The notes below the pieces were generated by a model. That model did no database searches and was not told the origin of the DNA. It was given only the letters and a program-made list of their open reading frames with translations. From Myxococcaceae bacterium (lineage in GTDB: Bacteria > Myxococcota > Myxococcia > Myxococcales > Myxococcaceae), in assembly GCA_016926755.1 (NCBI GenBank), contig JAFGNZ010000036.1:1-47920 (forward strand): a stretch of 47,920 nucleotides of DNA. Direction: 5' to 3'. Of this stretch, positions 8,073-17,038 are shown piece after piece (the stretch's first letter is position 1; each line of letters opens with the position of its first letter). Position numbers and translations under genes: made by a program.

Positions 8073-11000
8073 CCGGCCAGTTGACCGGGATCATCACCGC
8101 GGCGCTGCTGGCCGCGAGCTCTCCGGGGCCCTCCGCCCGCCTGGATCGGAGCCTCAACCCCATCGTCTCCAAGGCGAAGGAGCGCGAGGAGCTCATCACC
8201 AGGCTCAAGCGCGACATCTTCAAGGTGGATCGCGCCACCGGCGAGACGGAGCGCCTCATCTCCAAGAGCCGCAACGCCCCGTACCTGCCGGATCTGCAGT
8301 TCCGGCTGGCCGAGCTCTACGTGGAGAAGAGCCGCTACGTGTACTACCTGCAGGCCGAGCAGCGGCCGGAGGGGGCCTCGGGCGCCATCGTCTCCCCGGA
8401 GACGCGGCTGCTGAAGAACAAGGCCGTGCAGATGTACCTGCGCCTGCAGCGCGAGTACCCGGACTTCCACGACGGCGACAAGGTGATGTTCTACCTGGCG
8501 CACGAGCAGCGCGAGCTGGGCAGCTTCGACGAGATGCTCAAGACGCTGGGGGAGCTGGCGCGCAAGTACCCCACCAGCCCGCTGCGCCTGGAGGCCGAGC
8601 AGATCATCGGCGACTACTTCTTCGACAAGGCGGACCTGGTGGAGGCGGAGAAGCACTACACCGCCATCCTCGCGCAGCCGCCCTCGCCGGTGCACGATCT
8701 GGCCCGCTACAAGATGGGCTGGATCCGGGTGAACCAGGCCAAGCACGGCGAGGCCGTGGTCTTCTTCGAGGCCGCCGCCGCCAGCGAGCCCCTGCCGGGC
8801 GTGGACGCCAAGAAGGCGCTCAACGTCAAGCGCGAGGCGCTGTTGGACCTGGTCTACAGCTACACCGAGGCCAAGCCGGCCCGGGGCGCGCTCAACTACT
8901 TCGAGAAGCTCAGCGAGAGCCGGGCCACCTTCGCCCTGGCGCTGGACAAGCTGGGCAACCGCTACTTCATCAAGGCGCAGTACGAGTACGCCATCCCCGC
9001 GCTGCGCAAGCTGATGCAGATCCAGTTCGATCCGGAGCTGGACCTGGAGCGCGGCCAGAAGCTCTATGACGCGCTCAAGGCCTCCAAGGGCAAGGTGATG
9101 CCGGAGCCGACGGACATCCGCTTCCTGGTGCGCGCCGCGGTGCAGAGCAAGACGGATCCGGAGCTGGACGGGAGCACCCGCAAGAAGCAGCTGGCGGAGC
9201 TGGAGGAGATGGCGCGTGACTTGTCCACGCAGCTGCACCTGGCGGCGCAGAAGAAGAACGACAAGGCCCTGTACATCACGGCGGCCACGGCCTACCACGA
9301 GTACCTGAGCCTGTTCCGCCCGGAGCAGTACGTGCGGCCCATCATGAAGAACCGCGCGGACGCGCTCTTCGCGGCGGGCTCCTTCCCGGACGCCGCGCGC
9401 CAGTTCGAGGAGCTGGCCCGCTACGAGGAGAAGGGGAAGCAGCGGGACGAGAAGGCCATCGACGCCGCCATGTACGGCGCCCTCCTGTCCCACTTCTCCA
9501 CCGTCAAGCCGGAGGAGGCGGCCAGGCGCAACACCTTCGAGGTGGCGGACGCGCGCCAGGCCCTCAAGGTGCTGGGCTCCAACTACATCACCCGCTTCCC
9601 GCAGAGCCCCAACATGCTGGAGGTGAAGTTCAACATCGCCCGCGCCTACTACGAGGACGGCGACTACCCGAAGGCCGCCGAGCTCTTCACCGCCTTCGCC
9701 CTGACGCACTCCTCGCACAAGGACGCCACCGTCGCCGGCAACCTGGCGCTGGACAGCCTGCGGCAGATCAACGACTTCAAGGGCCTGGAGGAGACGGGCA
9801 AGAAGTTCCTGAACACCTCGCTGCCGGCGAAGTTCCAGGATGACGTGCGGAAGATCCTCACGCAGAGCAAGGCCGAGGCGCTGGACGAGCTGGCCCTCAA
9901 GAGCGCCCAGGAGACGGGCGACGTCATCCAGGGCCTGCTCAAGGTGGCCGACGAGAACAAGGGCACGGAGATCGGCGAGAAGGCCCTCTACGGCGCCTTC
10001 ACCGCCGCGCGCGAGAAGCGGGATCTCACCAGCGCGCGCGAGCTGGCCACCAAGCTGTCCGCGGACTACCCCAAGAGCCAGTACCTCTCGGACGTGCTGC
10101 TGACGCTGGGCCGCTACTCGGCGGAGGCGGGCGCCTTCGGCGAGGCGGCGCAGTGGTTCGAGCAGGTGGGCCAGAAGCTGGGCGGGGACGTGACGGGGCT
10201 GGACGGCTACCTGTCCGCCGCGCGGCTGCGCCTGGCCATGGGCGACTACAAGGAGGCCGCGCGCAACCTGGAGACGGCGGCCGAGGCGGCCGGCGCGCGC
10301 AAGGGCGAGGTGCTGGTGCTGCTGGCCGAGGCGCGCCTGAAGCAGAAGGACTACGCCGCCGCGCGGCGCGCCGCGGAGAGCGCGCTGGCGCTGAACAAGA
10401 CGAGCACCGGGGCGGCCGCGGTCCTCGCGGAGGTGCAGGCCACCACCGCCCCCAACGACGCGCCGGACAAGCTCATCTCCACCCTCACCGCCGCGGTGCA
10501 GGGCCCGGACGGGCAGACGGAGGAGGCGGCCAAGGGCCTCTGGTACCTGGGAGAGATCCTCTACCGCGGCTACAAGGGCCTGCCGGCGGACAAGGTGGAG
10601 GAGAAGGTGGCGGCGCTGCAGGGCATGGAGGGCATCTACTCGCAGGCCGCCTCGCTGGGCTACCCGGAGTGGGCGGTGGCCTCGCTGTGGAAGCTGGCGC
10701 TGGCCTACAACCACCTGGCGGACGTGGTGGACGCGACGCCGGCCCCGGCGGGCGCCTCCGCGGCTGACGTGAAGGCCTTCCAGGCCGCCGTGAAGGAGCA
10801 GGTGGCGCCGCTGCGGCAGCGCGCGGACGAGGCCTTCAAGGCCTGTCTGACGCGCGCCGAGCAGCTGGAGGTGTTCAGCGCCGCGGTGGTGGGCTGCCGC
10901 TCGCGCACGGAGACGGCCTCGCTGCCGGTGCCCAACCCCGGCTCGCCCACGCGCAACGCCGCGCTGGAGGAGATGCGCAAGAAGGCGGAGGCCACGCTCA

Positions 11001-11347
11001 CCGCGGAGGCCCTGGAGGCGCTGGGCATGGCCTACCTGGAGAACCGCCAGTTCGGCATGGCGCAGCTCACCTTCGGCCGCGTGACGGAGCTGCAGGACAC
11101 GCGCGCCGCCTCGCACAACGCGCTGGGCTGGGCGGCGCTCAACCAGGGTGATGCGATGAGCGCGCGCGCCGCGTACGCCAAGGCGCTGGAGGCGGACCCG
11201 ACGTACGGCAAGGCCCGCCTCAACCTGGCCGCCCTCAAGTGCCGCTTCGGCGACGCCGAGGGCGCCCGGCGCGAGCTGTCCGTCCTCAAGGACATGGGCG
11301 CGCTGAACGGACCGGACGTGGACGGAGGGTGGAAGGCGTGCAAGTAA
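8069..11347 (+). CDS. Large TPR protein, GltD/AgmU-like
   Basis: Protein of 1092 residues made almost entirely of TPR-like helix pairs, for example YLPDLQFRLAELYVEKSRY near residue 70, LARYKMGWIRVNQAKHGEA near 210 and ASHNALGWAALNQGDAMSA near 1010. The N-terminus has a short hydrophobic segment (residues 5-20) without a cysteine, compatible with export. The M. xanthus GltD (AgmU) is of similar size and TPR composition and interacts with other Glt proteins in the periplasm. Here it directly follows the GltE-like gene with a four-base ATGA overlap, whereas in M. xanthus (from memory) the order is D-E-F-G-H. It is likely the main periplasmic scaffold of this complex. No frameshift is visible over 3.3 kb. 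Confidence 0.8.
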   Translation: MTGQLTGIITAALLAASSPGPSARLDRSLNPIVSKAKEREELITRLKRDIFKVDRATGETERLISKSRNAPYLPDLQFRLAELYVEKSRYVYYLQAEQRPEGASGAIVSPETRLLKNKAVQMYLRLQREYPDFHDGDKVMFYLAHEQRELGSFDEMLKTLGELARKYPTSPLRLEAEQIIGDYFFDKADLVEAEKHYTAILAQPPSPVHDLARYKMGWIRVNQAKHGEAVVFFEAAAASEPLPGVDAKKALNVKREALLDLVYSYTEAKPARGALNYFEKLSESRATFALALDKLGNRYFIKAQYEYAIPALRKLMQIQFDPELDLERGQKLYDALKASKGKVMPEPTDIRFLVRAAVQSKTDPELDGSTRKKQLAELEEMARDLSTQLHLAAQKKNDKALYITAATAYHEYLSLFRPEQYVRPIMKNRADALFAAGSFPDAARQFEELARYEEKGKQRDEKAIDAAMYGALLSHFSTVKPEEAARRNTFEVADARQALKVLGSNYITRFPQSPNMLEVKFNIARAYYEDGDYPKAAELFTAFALTHSSHKDATVAGNLALDSLRQINDFKGLEETGKKFLNTSLPAKFQDDVRKILTQSKAEALDELALKSAQETGDVIQGLLKVADENKGTEIGEKALYGAFTAAREKRDLTSARELATKLSADYPKSQYLSDVLLTLGRYSAEAGAFGEAAQWFEQVGQKLGGDVTGLDGYLSAARLRLAMGDYKEAARNLETAAEAAGARKGEVLVLLAEARLKQKDYAAARRAAESALALNKTSTGAAAVLAEVQATTAPNDAPDKLISTLTAAVQGPDGQTEEAAKGLWYLGEILYRGYKGLPADKVEEKVAALQGMEGIYSQAASLGYPEWAVASLWKLALAYNHLADVVDATPAPAGASAADVKAFQAAVKEQVAPLRQRADEAFKACLTRAEQLEVFSAAVVGCRSRTETASLPVPNPGSPTRNAALEEMRKKAEATLTAEALEALGMAYLENRQFGMAQLTFGRVTELQDTRAASHNALGWAALNQGDAMSARAAYAKALEADPTYGKARLNLAALKCRFGDAEGARRELSVLKDMGALNGPDVDGGWKACK

Positions 11348-11820
11348 GCCCGCACATCCTCCCGGCCCTCCTCCTGCTGGGCCTGCTCACCGGCTGCGGC
11401 GAGGGCCTGCGGCTGGAGGGCAGCGTCACCTCGCTGCTGGACCTGCACTACGAGCGCGCCGAGGCCCTGGCCACCGAGGATGAGGCCTCCGTGAGCTTCC
11501 TCAACCACCAGGGCGCCGGGGAGAACACCATCCTCAAGGTGTCCGCGGTGCTGGACGGGCTCGTGCTCACGCCCGGGGTGCCCGTCGATCTGGCGGAGCT
11601 CCTGGGCGAAGAGGAGGACGCGCCGCAGCGCGGCTCGGTGAGCCGCAACGTGAAGCCCACGCGCGAGTTCCCGCGCATCCTCCGCGGCACCCTCACCTTC
11701 GACAAGGCCCTCTCCCCCACCGCCAAGGTGCCGGGCAACTTCCACGTCACCTTCGTCAACGGCACCGACGTCTACTCCGGCCGCACCATCTTCGGCCGCT
11801 TCGAGGCCATCGTTCCATGA
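11338..11820 (+). CDS. Envelope-operon lipoprotein, unknown family
   Basis: Protein of 160 residues. I start it at GTG 11338, inside the end of the TPR gene, because GGAGGG (11324-11329) sits eight bases upstream and the resulting N-terminus is a lipoprotein signal with lipobox LTGC (cysteine at about residue 20). The mature part is a compact beta-rich domain with pieces such as VSFLNHQGAGENTILKVSAV and FHVTFVNGTDVYSGRTIFG. I do not recognise a family. Placement in the middle of the operon, with overlaps on both sides, implies a dedicated outer-membrane-anchored component of the same complex. Confidence 0.75.
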   Translation: MQVSPHILPALLLLGLLTGCGEGLRLEGSVTSLLDLHYERAEALATEDEASVSFLNHQGAGENTILKVSAVLDGLVLTPGVPVDLAELLGEEEDAPQRGSVSRNVKPTREFPRILRGTLTFDKALSPTAKVPGNFHVTFVNGTDVYSGRTIFGRFEAIVP

Positions 11821-12452
11821 AGCGCATCCTCCTGCTCACCCTCCCCCTGCTCGCCGCCTGTGGCTCGCGCTACGGCATGCGCGTGCCGGACGACATGGTG
11901 AAGAAGCTGCCCTACGAGACGCGCATCGAGCTGCTGGAGGCGGAGAACGATCTGGCGCTCGCCGTCGACAGGCGGGATCAAGCCGCCAGCGAGATCCTCC
12001 GCGCCCGCGACAACATCCGCCGGGCCCGCTCCCGCGCGGCGGCGGCCGAGGACGAGCTGGACCGCGCCGAGGACGACGTGTCTCGCGAGGTGGCCCAGCT
12101 CACCATCGACGAGGCGGAGGCGCGCGTGGACTACCTGCGCGCCCGCCAGGACCTCAACGTGGCCCTGCTGGAGGTGGAGGAGCTGGCGCTGCAATGCGCC
12201 CTCGCCCGCTTCGAGCTGGCGCGGGTGATGGCGGCCCGCAAGGCGAAGGTGGAGGGCAGCGAGGAGCTGGAGCCCCCGGAGTACGAAGAGCAGGTGAAGG
12301 AGTGTGAGGAGGAGGTGAAGGAGGAGCGGGCGGAGCTGGGCTCGGACACCGCCGATGAGAAGGCGGCGCGAGAGGCCTGGGAGGCCAAGAAGACGGCGCT
12401 CGCCAAGAAGACCTTCGACGCGCGAACCAGCCCTTACGTGGAGAACCTGTGA
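11817..12452 (+). CDS. Coiled-coil lipoprotein of the envelope operon
   Basis: Protein of 211 residues with a short lipoprotein signal (lipobox LAAC, cysteine at about residue 15) followed by long uninterrupted charged helices from about residue 30 to the end, rich in Ala, Glu, Arg and Lys, with heptad-like spacing (LEAENDLALAVDRRDQAASE). It is predicted to be a long coiled coil projecting from the outer membrane into the periplasm. No family recognised. The start overlaps the previous stop (ATGA) and its stop overlaps the next gene, so it belongs to the envelope operon. Confidence 0.76.
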   Translation: MKRILLLTLPLLAACGSRYGMRVPDDMVKKLPYETRIELLEAENDLALAVDRRDQAASEILRARDNIRRARSRAAAAEDELDRAEDDVSREVAQLTIDEAEARVDYLRARQDLNVALLEVEELALQCALARFELARVMAARKAKVEGSEELEPPEYEEQVKECEEEVKEERAELGSDTADEKAAREAWEAKKTALAKKTFDARTSPYVENL

Positions 12453-14371
12453 TGACCCGAGCCGGTGCCCTCGTCCTCCAGCTCCTCACGGCGCAGGTCC
12501 CCGCGCCGGCCACTCCCCCCGCCGAGCCCGCCGCGGCCACGGAGGCCGCGCCGCTGCCTCCGGAGGTGGACGCCCTGTACAGGCTGGGCGTGGCCTTCCT
12601 GGGCCAGGGCCAACCGAAGAAGGCCGTGCCGCCGCTGAAGAAGCTGCTGGAGAAGGCGCCGGAGGTGGTGGCGGCGCGGGTGGCGCTGGCCCGGGCGCTG
12701 CGCCTGTCCGGGGAGACGGAGGAGGCGAGGACGCTGCTGGATGGCTCCATCGCCATGTACCCGGAGGAGTCCACGCTGCGCGCCGAGCGCGGCCTGCTGG
12801 CGCGGGTGATGGACGAGACGGACGTGGCCATCAGCCAGTACTCGGTGGCGGCGGAGCTCTCCCCCAAGGACGCGGAGCTGCAGTTCAACCTGGGCGAAGC
12901 GCTCCACCGCGCGGGCCGGACGGATGACGCGATCGGCGCATACCAGGACGCGCTCCAGCTGGACGAGAAGCTGACGGTGGCGCGGGTGAACCTGGCCAAG
13001 GCCCTGGCGGAGAAGGGGCTGATGGGCGAGGCCAAGGAGACGCTCAAGGAGGCCATGCAGCTGGCGCCCAATGACGCGGAGACCCACTACAACATGGGCG
13101 TGCTGCTGATGCGGGAGAATGATCTCGCCGGCGCCATGTCCGCGTACCAGAAGGCCCTGGAGCTGCAGCCGAAGCACGCCATGGCGCACAACAACGTGGG
13201 CGTGGTGTACGACGGGCTGGGGCAGCACCAGAAGGCGACGGAGGCCTTCAAGAAGGCCATCACGGCGGATCCGAAGTACGCGGAGGCGCACTTCAACCTG
13301 GGGCTGGCGTACTTCTGGCTCGGCGAGAACCTGCTCGCCACGAAGTCCTTCGAGAAGGCGCTGCTGCTGGAGCCGCGGCGCTCCAGCGGCCCGTACACGC
13401 AGCTGGGCCACCTCTACCTGCAGCAGGGCAAGAAGGACCGAGCGGTGGAGGCCTTCAAGAAGGCCATCGAGGTCAGCGCCGAGGACGGGAAGAAGACGAC
13501 CGAGGCGTACCAGGGGCTGGCGCGCGCGTACCTGGCCCAGGGCAAGGTGGAGGAGGCGGTGGCCACGCTGAAGAAGGTGGTGGAGGACTTCCCCAAGGAC
13601 GCGGCCGCGCGCTCGGCGTACGGTGACGCGCTGAAGGCCAAGGGGGAGCTGGACGGCGCCATCACCCAGTACGAGGAGGGCGTGGCCCTCTCGCCCACCA
13701 CCGAGGCGCGACTGGCGCTGGCGGACGCGTACGCGAAGAAGCGCGTGGGCGCCAAGGCCCAGCCGATCCTCGAGGCGATCCTGAAGGAGGAGCCGGGCCA
13801 CCGCGCGGCGAAGCTGGCGCTGGCCGATCTGATGCTCTCCATGGGCCGCTACGTGGAGATGGAGCAGCTGCTCAAGCCCAAGGAGGGCGAGCAGCCGGAG
13901 GTGGCGGCGCTGGCGCGGCTGGGCATCATGCACTCGCGCATGCAGCGCCCGGACAAGGCCCTGGAGCTGCTGGAGCAGGCGGTGAAGCGGGATCCCTCGC
14001 AGCTCGACGCGCGGGCGGAGCTGGGGCAGATCTACCTGCGCGGCGGAGACGCGGAGAAGGCGGTACGGCTGCTCGGGGACGTGCTGGTGATCGAGCCGCG
14101 GCACGCGCTGGCGCTGCTCTACACGGGGCAGGCGCTCTACCGGCTGGGCAAGGCGAAGGAGTCGGAGCAGTCGTTCCGGGCGGCGGCGAAGGTGGATCCG
14201 AACTTCGCCGAGCCGCACAACGCGCTCGGGCAGCTGCTGGAGGCGACGGGGCGCAAGGAGGAGGCGAAGGCCGCGTTCGCCAAGGCCGTGGAGCTCCAGT
14301 CGAACCACGAGGACGCGAAGGCGGCGCTCAAGCGCCTGGGCGGCGCGGCGGCCTCGGCGAAGACGCCCTGA
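12452..14371 (+). CDS. TPR-repeat protein closing the envelope operon
   Basis: Protein of 639 residues from the ATG at 12452, which overlaps the previous stop in TGATG; a GTG at 12449 is an equal alternative adding one residue. A short hydrophobic N-terminus (residues 4-16) and Pro/Ala linker precede about 15 canonical 34-residue TPRs from about residue 40 to the end, for example 'DAETHYNMGVLLMRENDLAGAMSAYQKALELQP' in part: HYNMGVLLMRENDLAGAMSAY. Repeats are more regular than in the two TPR proteins upstream. Glt systems include further TPR proteins (GltC, GltI/AgmK), but I cannot say this is an orthologue. It is the last gene before a hairpin. Confidence 0.78.
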   Translation: MTRAGALVLQLLTAQVPAPATPPAEPAAATEAAPLPPEVDALYRLGVAFLGQGQPKKAVPPLKKLLEKAPEVVAARVALARALRLSGETEEARTLLDGSIAMYPEESTLRAERGLLARVMDETDVAISQYSVAAELSPKDAELQFNLGEALHRAGRTDDAIGAYQDALQLDEKLTVARVNLAKALAEKGLMGEAKETLKEAMQLAPNDAETHYNMGVLLMRENDLAGAMSAYQKALELQPKHAMAHNNVGVVYDGLGQHQKATEAFKKAITADPKYAEAHFNLGLAYFWLGENLLATKSFEKALLLEPRRSSGPYTQLGHLYLQQGKKDRAVEAFKKAIEVSAEDGKKTTEAYQGLARAYLAQGKVEEAVATLKKVVEDFPKDAAARSAYGDALKAKGELDGAITQYEEGVALSPTTEARLALADAYAKKRVGAKAQPILEAILKEEPGHRAAKLALADLMLSMGRYVEMEQLLKPKEGEQPEVAALARLGIMHSRMQRPDKALELLEQAVKRDPSQLDARAELGQIYLRGGDAEKAVRLLGDVLVIEPRHALALLYTGQALYRLGKAKESEQSFRAAAKVDPNFAEPHNALGQLLEATGRKEEAKAAFAKAVELQSNHEDAKAALKRLGGAAASAKTP

Positions 14372-14391
14372 GTCTGTTCAGCGCGGCATGA

Positions 14392-14414
14392 GGGCGCCGC
14401 TTTCTTCGGCGCCC
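14392..14414 (+). terminator. Hairpin terminator of the envelope operon
   Basis: GGGCGCCG (14392-14399) and CGGCGCCC (14407-14414) form a perfect eight-base-pair stem with a seven-base CTTTCTT loop, 20 bases after the last stop of the operon. There is no following T-run. The rest of 14415-14532 holds only the upstream region of the desaturase gene. Confidence 0.5.
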
Positions 14415-14532
14415 GGGCTTGCACCCACGGCGCGCGAGACACACCGTACCCCCCAGGTTGGCGGGCGTGGGCGCTCCGGGCCATGGGCGTATTCCCTACG
14501 GGGTCCGGATTTACCCGACTATTGTGTGATTC

Positions 14533-15459
14533 ATGAACCACGCCGACTCCCATGCCCCGCGGCTGGATGTACCGAACCTCGCGGTCCACGCGCTCTGGGC
14601 GGCGTGGTTCGCGGCAGTGCTGCTGGGGTGGAGCGCGTGGTCCGTGGGCGCGCGGGTCGCGGCCATGGCCGTCGGGTGGGCGGTGCTGTTCTGGAACTAC
14701 GCGGTGCTGCACAACCACATGCACGTGCCCATCGCCAGGCCTCGGGCGCTCAGGTGGCTGGTGTCACGGACGCTGGGGCTGGCGTGCGGCTTCGCGTATC
14801 GCGGCTACTCCATCCACCACTTCAACCATCACAAGTACAACGATGGGCCAGGGGACTGGGGGCGTCCGCGGGAGGGAGAGGGCGCGCTGCGCTACTGCGT
14901 GCGCTGGGCGCTCACGCCGTGGCTCTGGCCGTGGGAGGTGGTCGGCCAGGTGTGGAAGGCGTGCAAGACACGAGGCCAGAAGGTGGAGCTGCTGCTGGAC
15001 TTCGCGGTGGTGGACGGCACGCTCGTGGCGCTGCTGGCCTGGCAGCCGTCCCTGGGCCTCTCCCTGTTCGCCCTGTTCCTGGTGGGGCAGGTGGGCATCC
15101 ACTACCTCAACCTGGCGGCGCACGTGGGCTCGGACTCCACGGATCGCACGGCCCTGGCGGTGACGTCCTCCTCGCGCTTCTACAACCGCTACTTCTTCAA
15201 CGCGGGCTACCACCAGGCGCACCACCACAAGCCCCAGGTGCCCTGGCGAGCCCTGCCCGCGCTCACCGAGGAGCTGGTCCGCGCAGGACTGCACCGCCCC
15301 GCCCTCCTGGCCGAGCACGCCCCCATCCACCCCGCGTGGATCGCCCGCGTCGCCGCCTTCCGGAAAGCCCTCGGCGGCCACCCGGCCCCCTCCGTGCCGA
15401 GCGCCGCCCCGGAGGCCTCGGGCCCGCCCTCCTGCATCGCCGAGCCGAGCCAGCCCTGA
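14533..15459 (+). CDS. Membrane fatty acid desaturase
   Basis: Integral-membrane di-iron desaturase of 308 residues that would introduce double bonds into membrane acyl chains. Three histidine boxes are visible: HNHMH (60-64), HFNHH (96-100) and HQAHHH (about 227-232), matching the HX3H, HX2HH and HX2HH pattern of the FA_desaturase family, with hydrophobic spans at about 20-52, 78-90 and 160-190. The last 30 residues are Pro/Ala/Ser-rich and look disordered. A possible -10 box TATTGT at 14520-14525 sits just seven bases before the ATG and no ribosome binding site is seen, so a leaderless transcript is possible. The gene converges on a metallopeptidase-like gene seven bases downstream. Acyl position and substrate cannot be read from sequence. 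Confidence 0.9.
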   Translation: MNHADSHAPRLDVPNLAVHALWAAWFAAVLLGWSAWSVGARVAAMAVGWAVLFWNYAVLHNHMHVPIARPRALRWLVSRTLGLACGFAYRGYSIHHFNHHKYNDGPGDWGRPREGEGALRYCVRWALTPWLWPWEVVGQVWKACKTRGQKVELLLDFAVVDGTLVALLAWQPSLGLSLFALFLVGQVGIHYLNLAAHVGSDSTDRTALAVTSSSRFYNRYFFNAGYHQAHHHKPQVPWRALPALTEELVRAGLHRPALLAEHAPIHPAWIARVAAFRKALGGHPAPSVPSAAPEASGPPSCIAEPSQP

Positions 15460-15466
15460 GGCGGCG

Positions 15467-16105
15467 TCAGTGCAGCTTGGAGGAGCGTGCCCCGGCCTCG
15501 CGCACCACGCGAGGCTTGGGCGTCACCATGCGGGCGATGCCGTAGAAGAGCTGGTCCTCCGTGTACACTTTGCGCACGCGCGAGGTACCCGGGATGCAGG
15601 CGTGGCCGGGCCGCTCCAGCCACTGCAGCACGCGCACCTCGCCGCTGTGGGCGAAGGCGGCCTTCAGCTCCGGGGGACAGGCCTTGAGGTAGCGGCGCAC
15701 CAGCGGCCGCAGGCGCCGGGTGAACTCCCGGCCCAGCACCTCGTGCCGGCGCCCGGCGTGCAGCGATCCGTCGAAGCGGCGCGAGCAGTGGAACAGCTCG
15801 TGGATCACCGTCTCGATGCGCGCCCTGGCGGTGGAGCCGCGGAAGAAGAGCGGGCGCAGCGTGATGCAGTAGAGCATCCGCCGGCCGCGGACGCGGATGA
15901 TGGGCTTGCGCCGCCCGGTCCGGTCCGTGCTCTTGCCGCCCCGGAAGCACAGGGGCTTCACCGTGCCACGCGAGGCCCGGCGCGCCTCGCCCGCCACCAC
16001 GAGGATGCGGCTGGCCCTCACGTGGCCGAACTCCGGCATGCGCGTGGAGATGTCCCGGATGAGGGCGCGGAGCGCCTTGTTGAAGTTGGGGCGGCGTTGG
16101 GCCAC
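15467..16105 (-). CDS. Putative zinc metallopeptidase (HExxH zincin)
   Basis: Protein of about 212 residues from the GTG at 16105. A single zincin signature HELFH lies in the middle (about residue 108-112), preceded by the helix ARIETVI and followed at ten residues by another histidine (GSLHAGRRHE), a possible third ligand. The protein is otherwise Arg/Lys-rich with no signal peptide or membrane span, so cytoplasmic. It recalls small SprT-like or phage-type putative metallopeptidases, but I cannot place it in a named family. Start choice is uncertain: the open frame continues upstream for 1.5 kb antisense to other genes, and no clear ribosome binding site precedes the GTG. The substrate is unknown. 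Confidence 0.7.
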   Translation of the reverse strand: MAQRRPNFNKALRALIRDISTRMPEFGHVRASRILVVAGEARRASRGTVKPLCFRGGKSTDRTGRRKPIIRVRGRRMLYCITLRPLFFRGSTARARIETVIHELFHCSRRFDGSLHAGRRHEVLGREFTRRLRPLVRRYLKACPPELKAAFAHSGEVRVLQWLERPGHACIPGTSRVRKVYTEDQLFYGIARMVTPKPRVVREAGARSSKLH

Positions 16106-16171
16106 GTGTGGTGGACAGTGTAGCGGAAAAGCGCTTGGGCGCCGCCGGCCTGCCCTCCACAATGTCACCCC

Positions 16172-17011
16172 GTGAAGACCGCGACACTCCCGACGACCCT
16201 TGCCCCCGCCCTGCTCGCCTCCCTGTGGCTCGGGTGCGCCTCGGCGCCCGCCCGGCCCGAGAGCCCCCCGACCCTCGCCCTCCAGGAGGCCACCCTCCCC
16301 ACCCAGGGCCTGACGGACGCCACGGTCCGCTACTCCGGCCAGGTGGTGAGCCCCAGCCCCGGCGTGCTGGAGAAGGCGGACTACGAGCTCGTCTCCGACG
16401 GGCAGGTGGTGAAGACGGGGACGGCCACGCTGAACGTCCCCCTCTCCCCCAACCAGCCCACCTCCTTCTCCTTCGAGGAGCGCGCCGCCTACGTGCGCGG
16501 CCCGGAGGACCTGAAGGCGCTCAGCGAGCGGGGCGGCACGCTGCTGCTGGCGCTGCGCGGCACGCTGACGGTGCGCTCGGGGCAGTATGTGGAGACGCTC
16601 CCCTTCGCCGCCTCGCGGGCGGCGCGCGTGCCCCGGCTCCCCGAGGTGGTGATGGAGAGCCTGGATGGGGCGCGCTACTCGGCCACCGAGGTGAACCTCA
16701 TCTTCCGGCTGGGCGTGCGCAACCCCAACCCCTTCCCCCTGCGGGTGGACCAGCTCACCTACGCCCTCGAGGTCGGCGGCAAGGGGATGGAGGAGGGCAC
16801 GCTGGCGAAGGCCGACACGGTGGAGGCCTCGGCCACGGGGGTGTACCCCCTGGAGGTGTCCGTGTCGCCGGCCACCTGGGGCCCGGAGGTGAAGGCGCTC
16901 GTCTCCAAGGGGGTGATCCCCTACGTGGTGAAGGGCGAGCTGACGGGCGGCCCCCTGCTGCGCGTCCCCTACACGCTGGAGGGGCGTGTGCTGCTCAAGG
17001 TGGGCAAGTAG
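16172..17011 (+). CDS. WHy/LEA14-type lipoprotein
   Basis: Protein of 279 residues starting at GTG 16172 with a lipoprotein signal (lipobox WLGC, cysteine at about residue 22). Two similar beta-sandwich halves are visible. The second contains VNLIFRLGVRNPNPFPLRVDQ with the VxNPNxxPL core typical of the water-stress and hypersensitive-response (WHy/LEA14) domain. Such proteins are common in myxobacterial envelopes and are thought to stabilise proteins or membranes under stress; no specific role is known here. A second, shorter protein of this type is encoded at 20488-20964. It is followed 27 bases later by aat. Confidence 0.78.
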   Translation: MKTATLPTTLAPALLASLWLGCASAPARPESPPTLALQEATLPTQGLTDATVRYSGQVVSPSPGVLEKADYELVSDGQVVKTGTATLNVPLSPNQPTSFSFEERAAYVRGPEDLKALSERGGTLLLALRGTLTVRSGQYVETLPFAASRAARVPRLPEVVMESLDGARYSATEVNLIFRLGVRNPNPFPLRVDQLTYALEVGGKGMEEGTLAKADTVEASATGVYPLEVSVSPATWGPEVKALVSKGVIPYVVKGELTGGPLLRVPYTLEGRVLLKVGK

Positions 17012-17038
17012 GGCCTGGCTCCCGTTAGTCTTCTGGCC

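Noticed and set aside
8027-11116. A 1029-codon minus-strand frame opposite the GltD-like TPR gene
   Set aside because: Leu/Gln/Arg/His-biased shadow of Ala/Glu/Leu-rich TPR codons; the sense strand has clear TPR structure and coupled starts.
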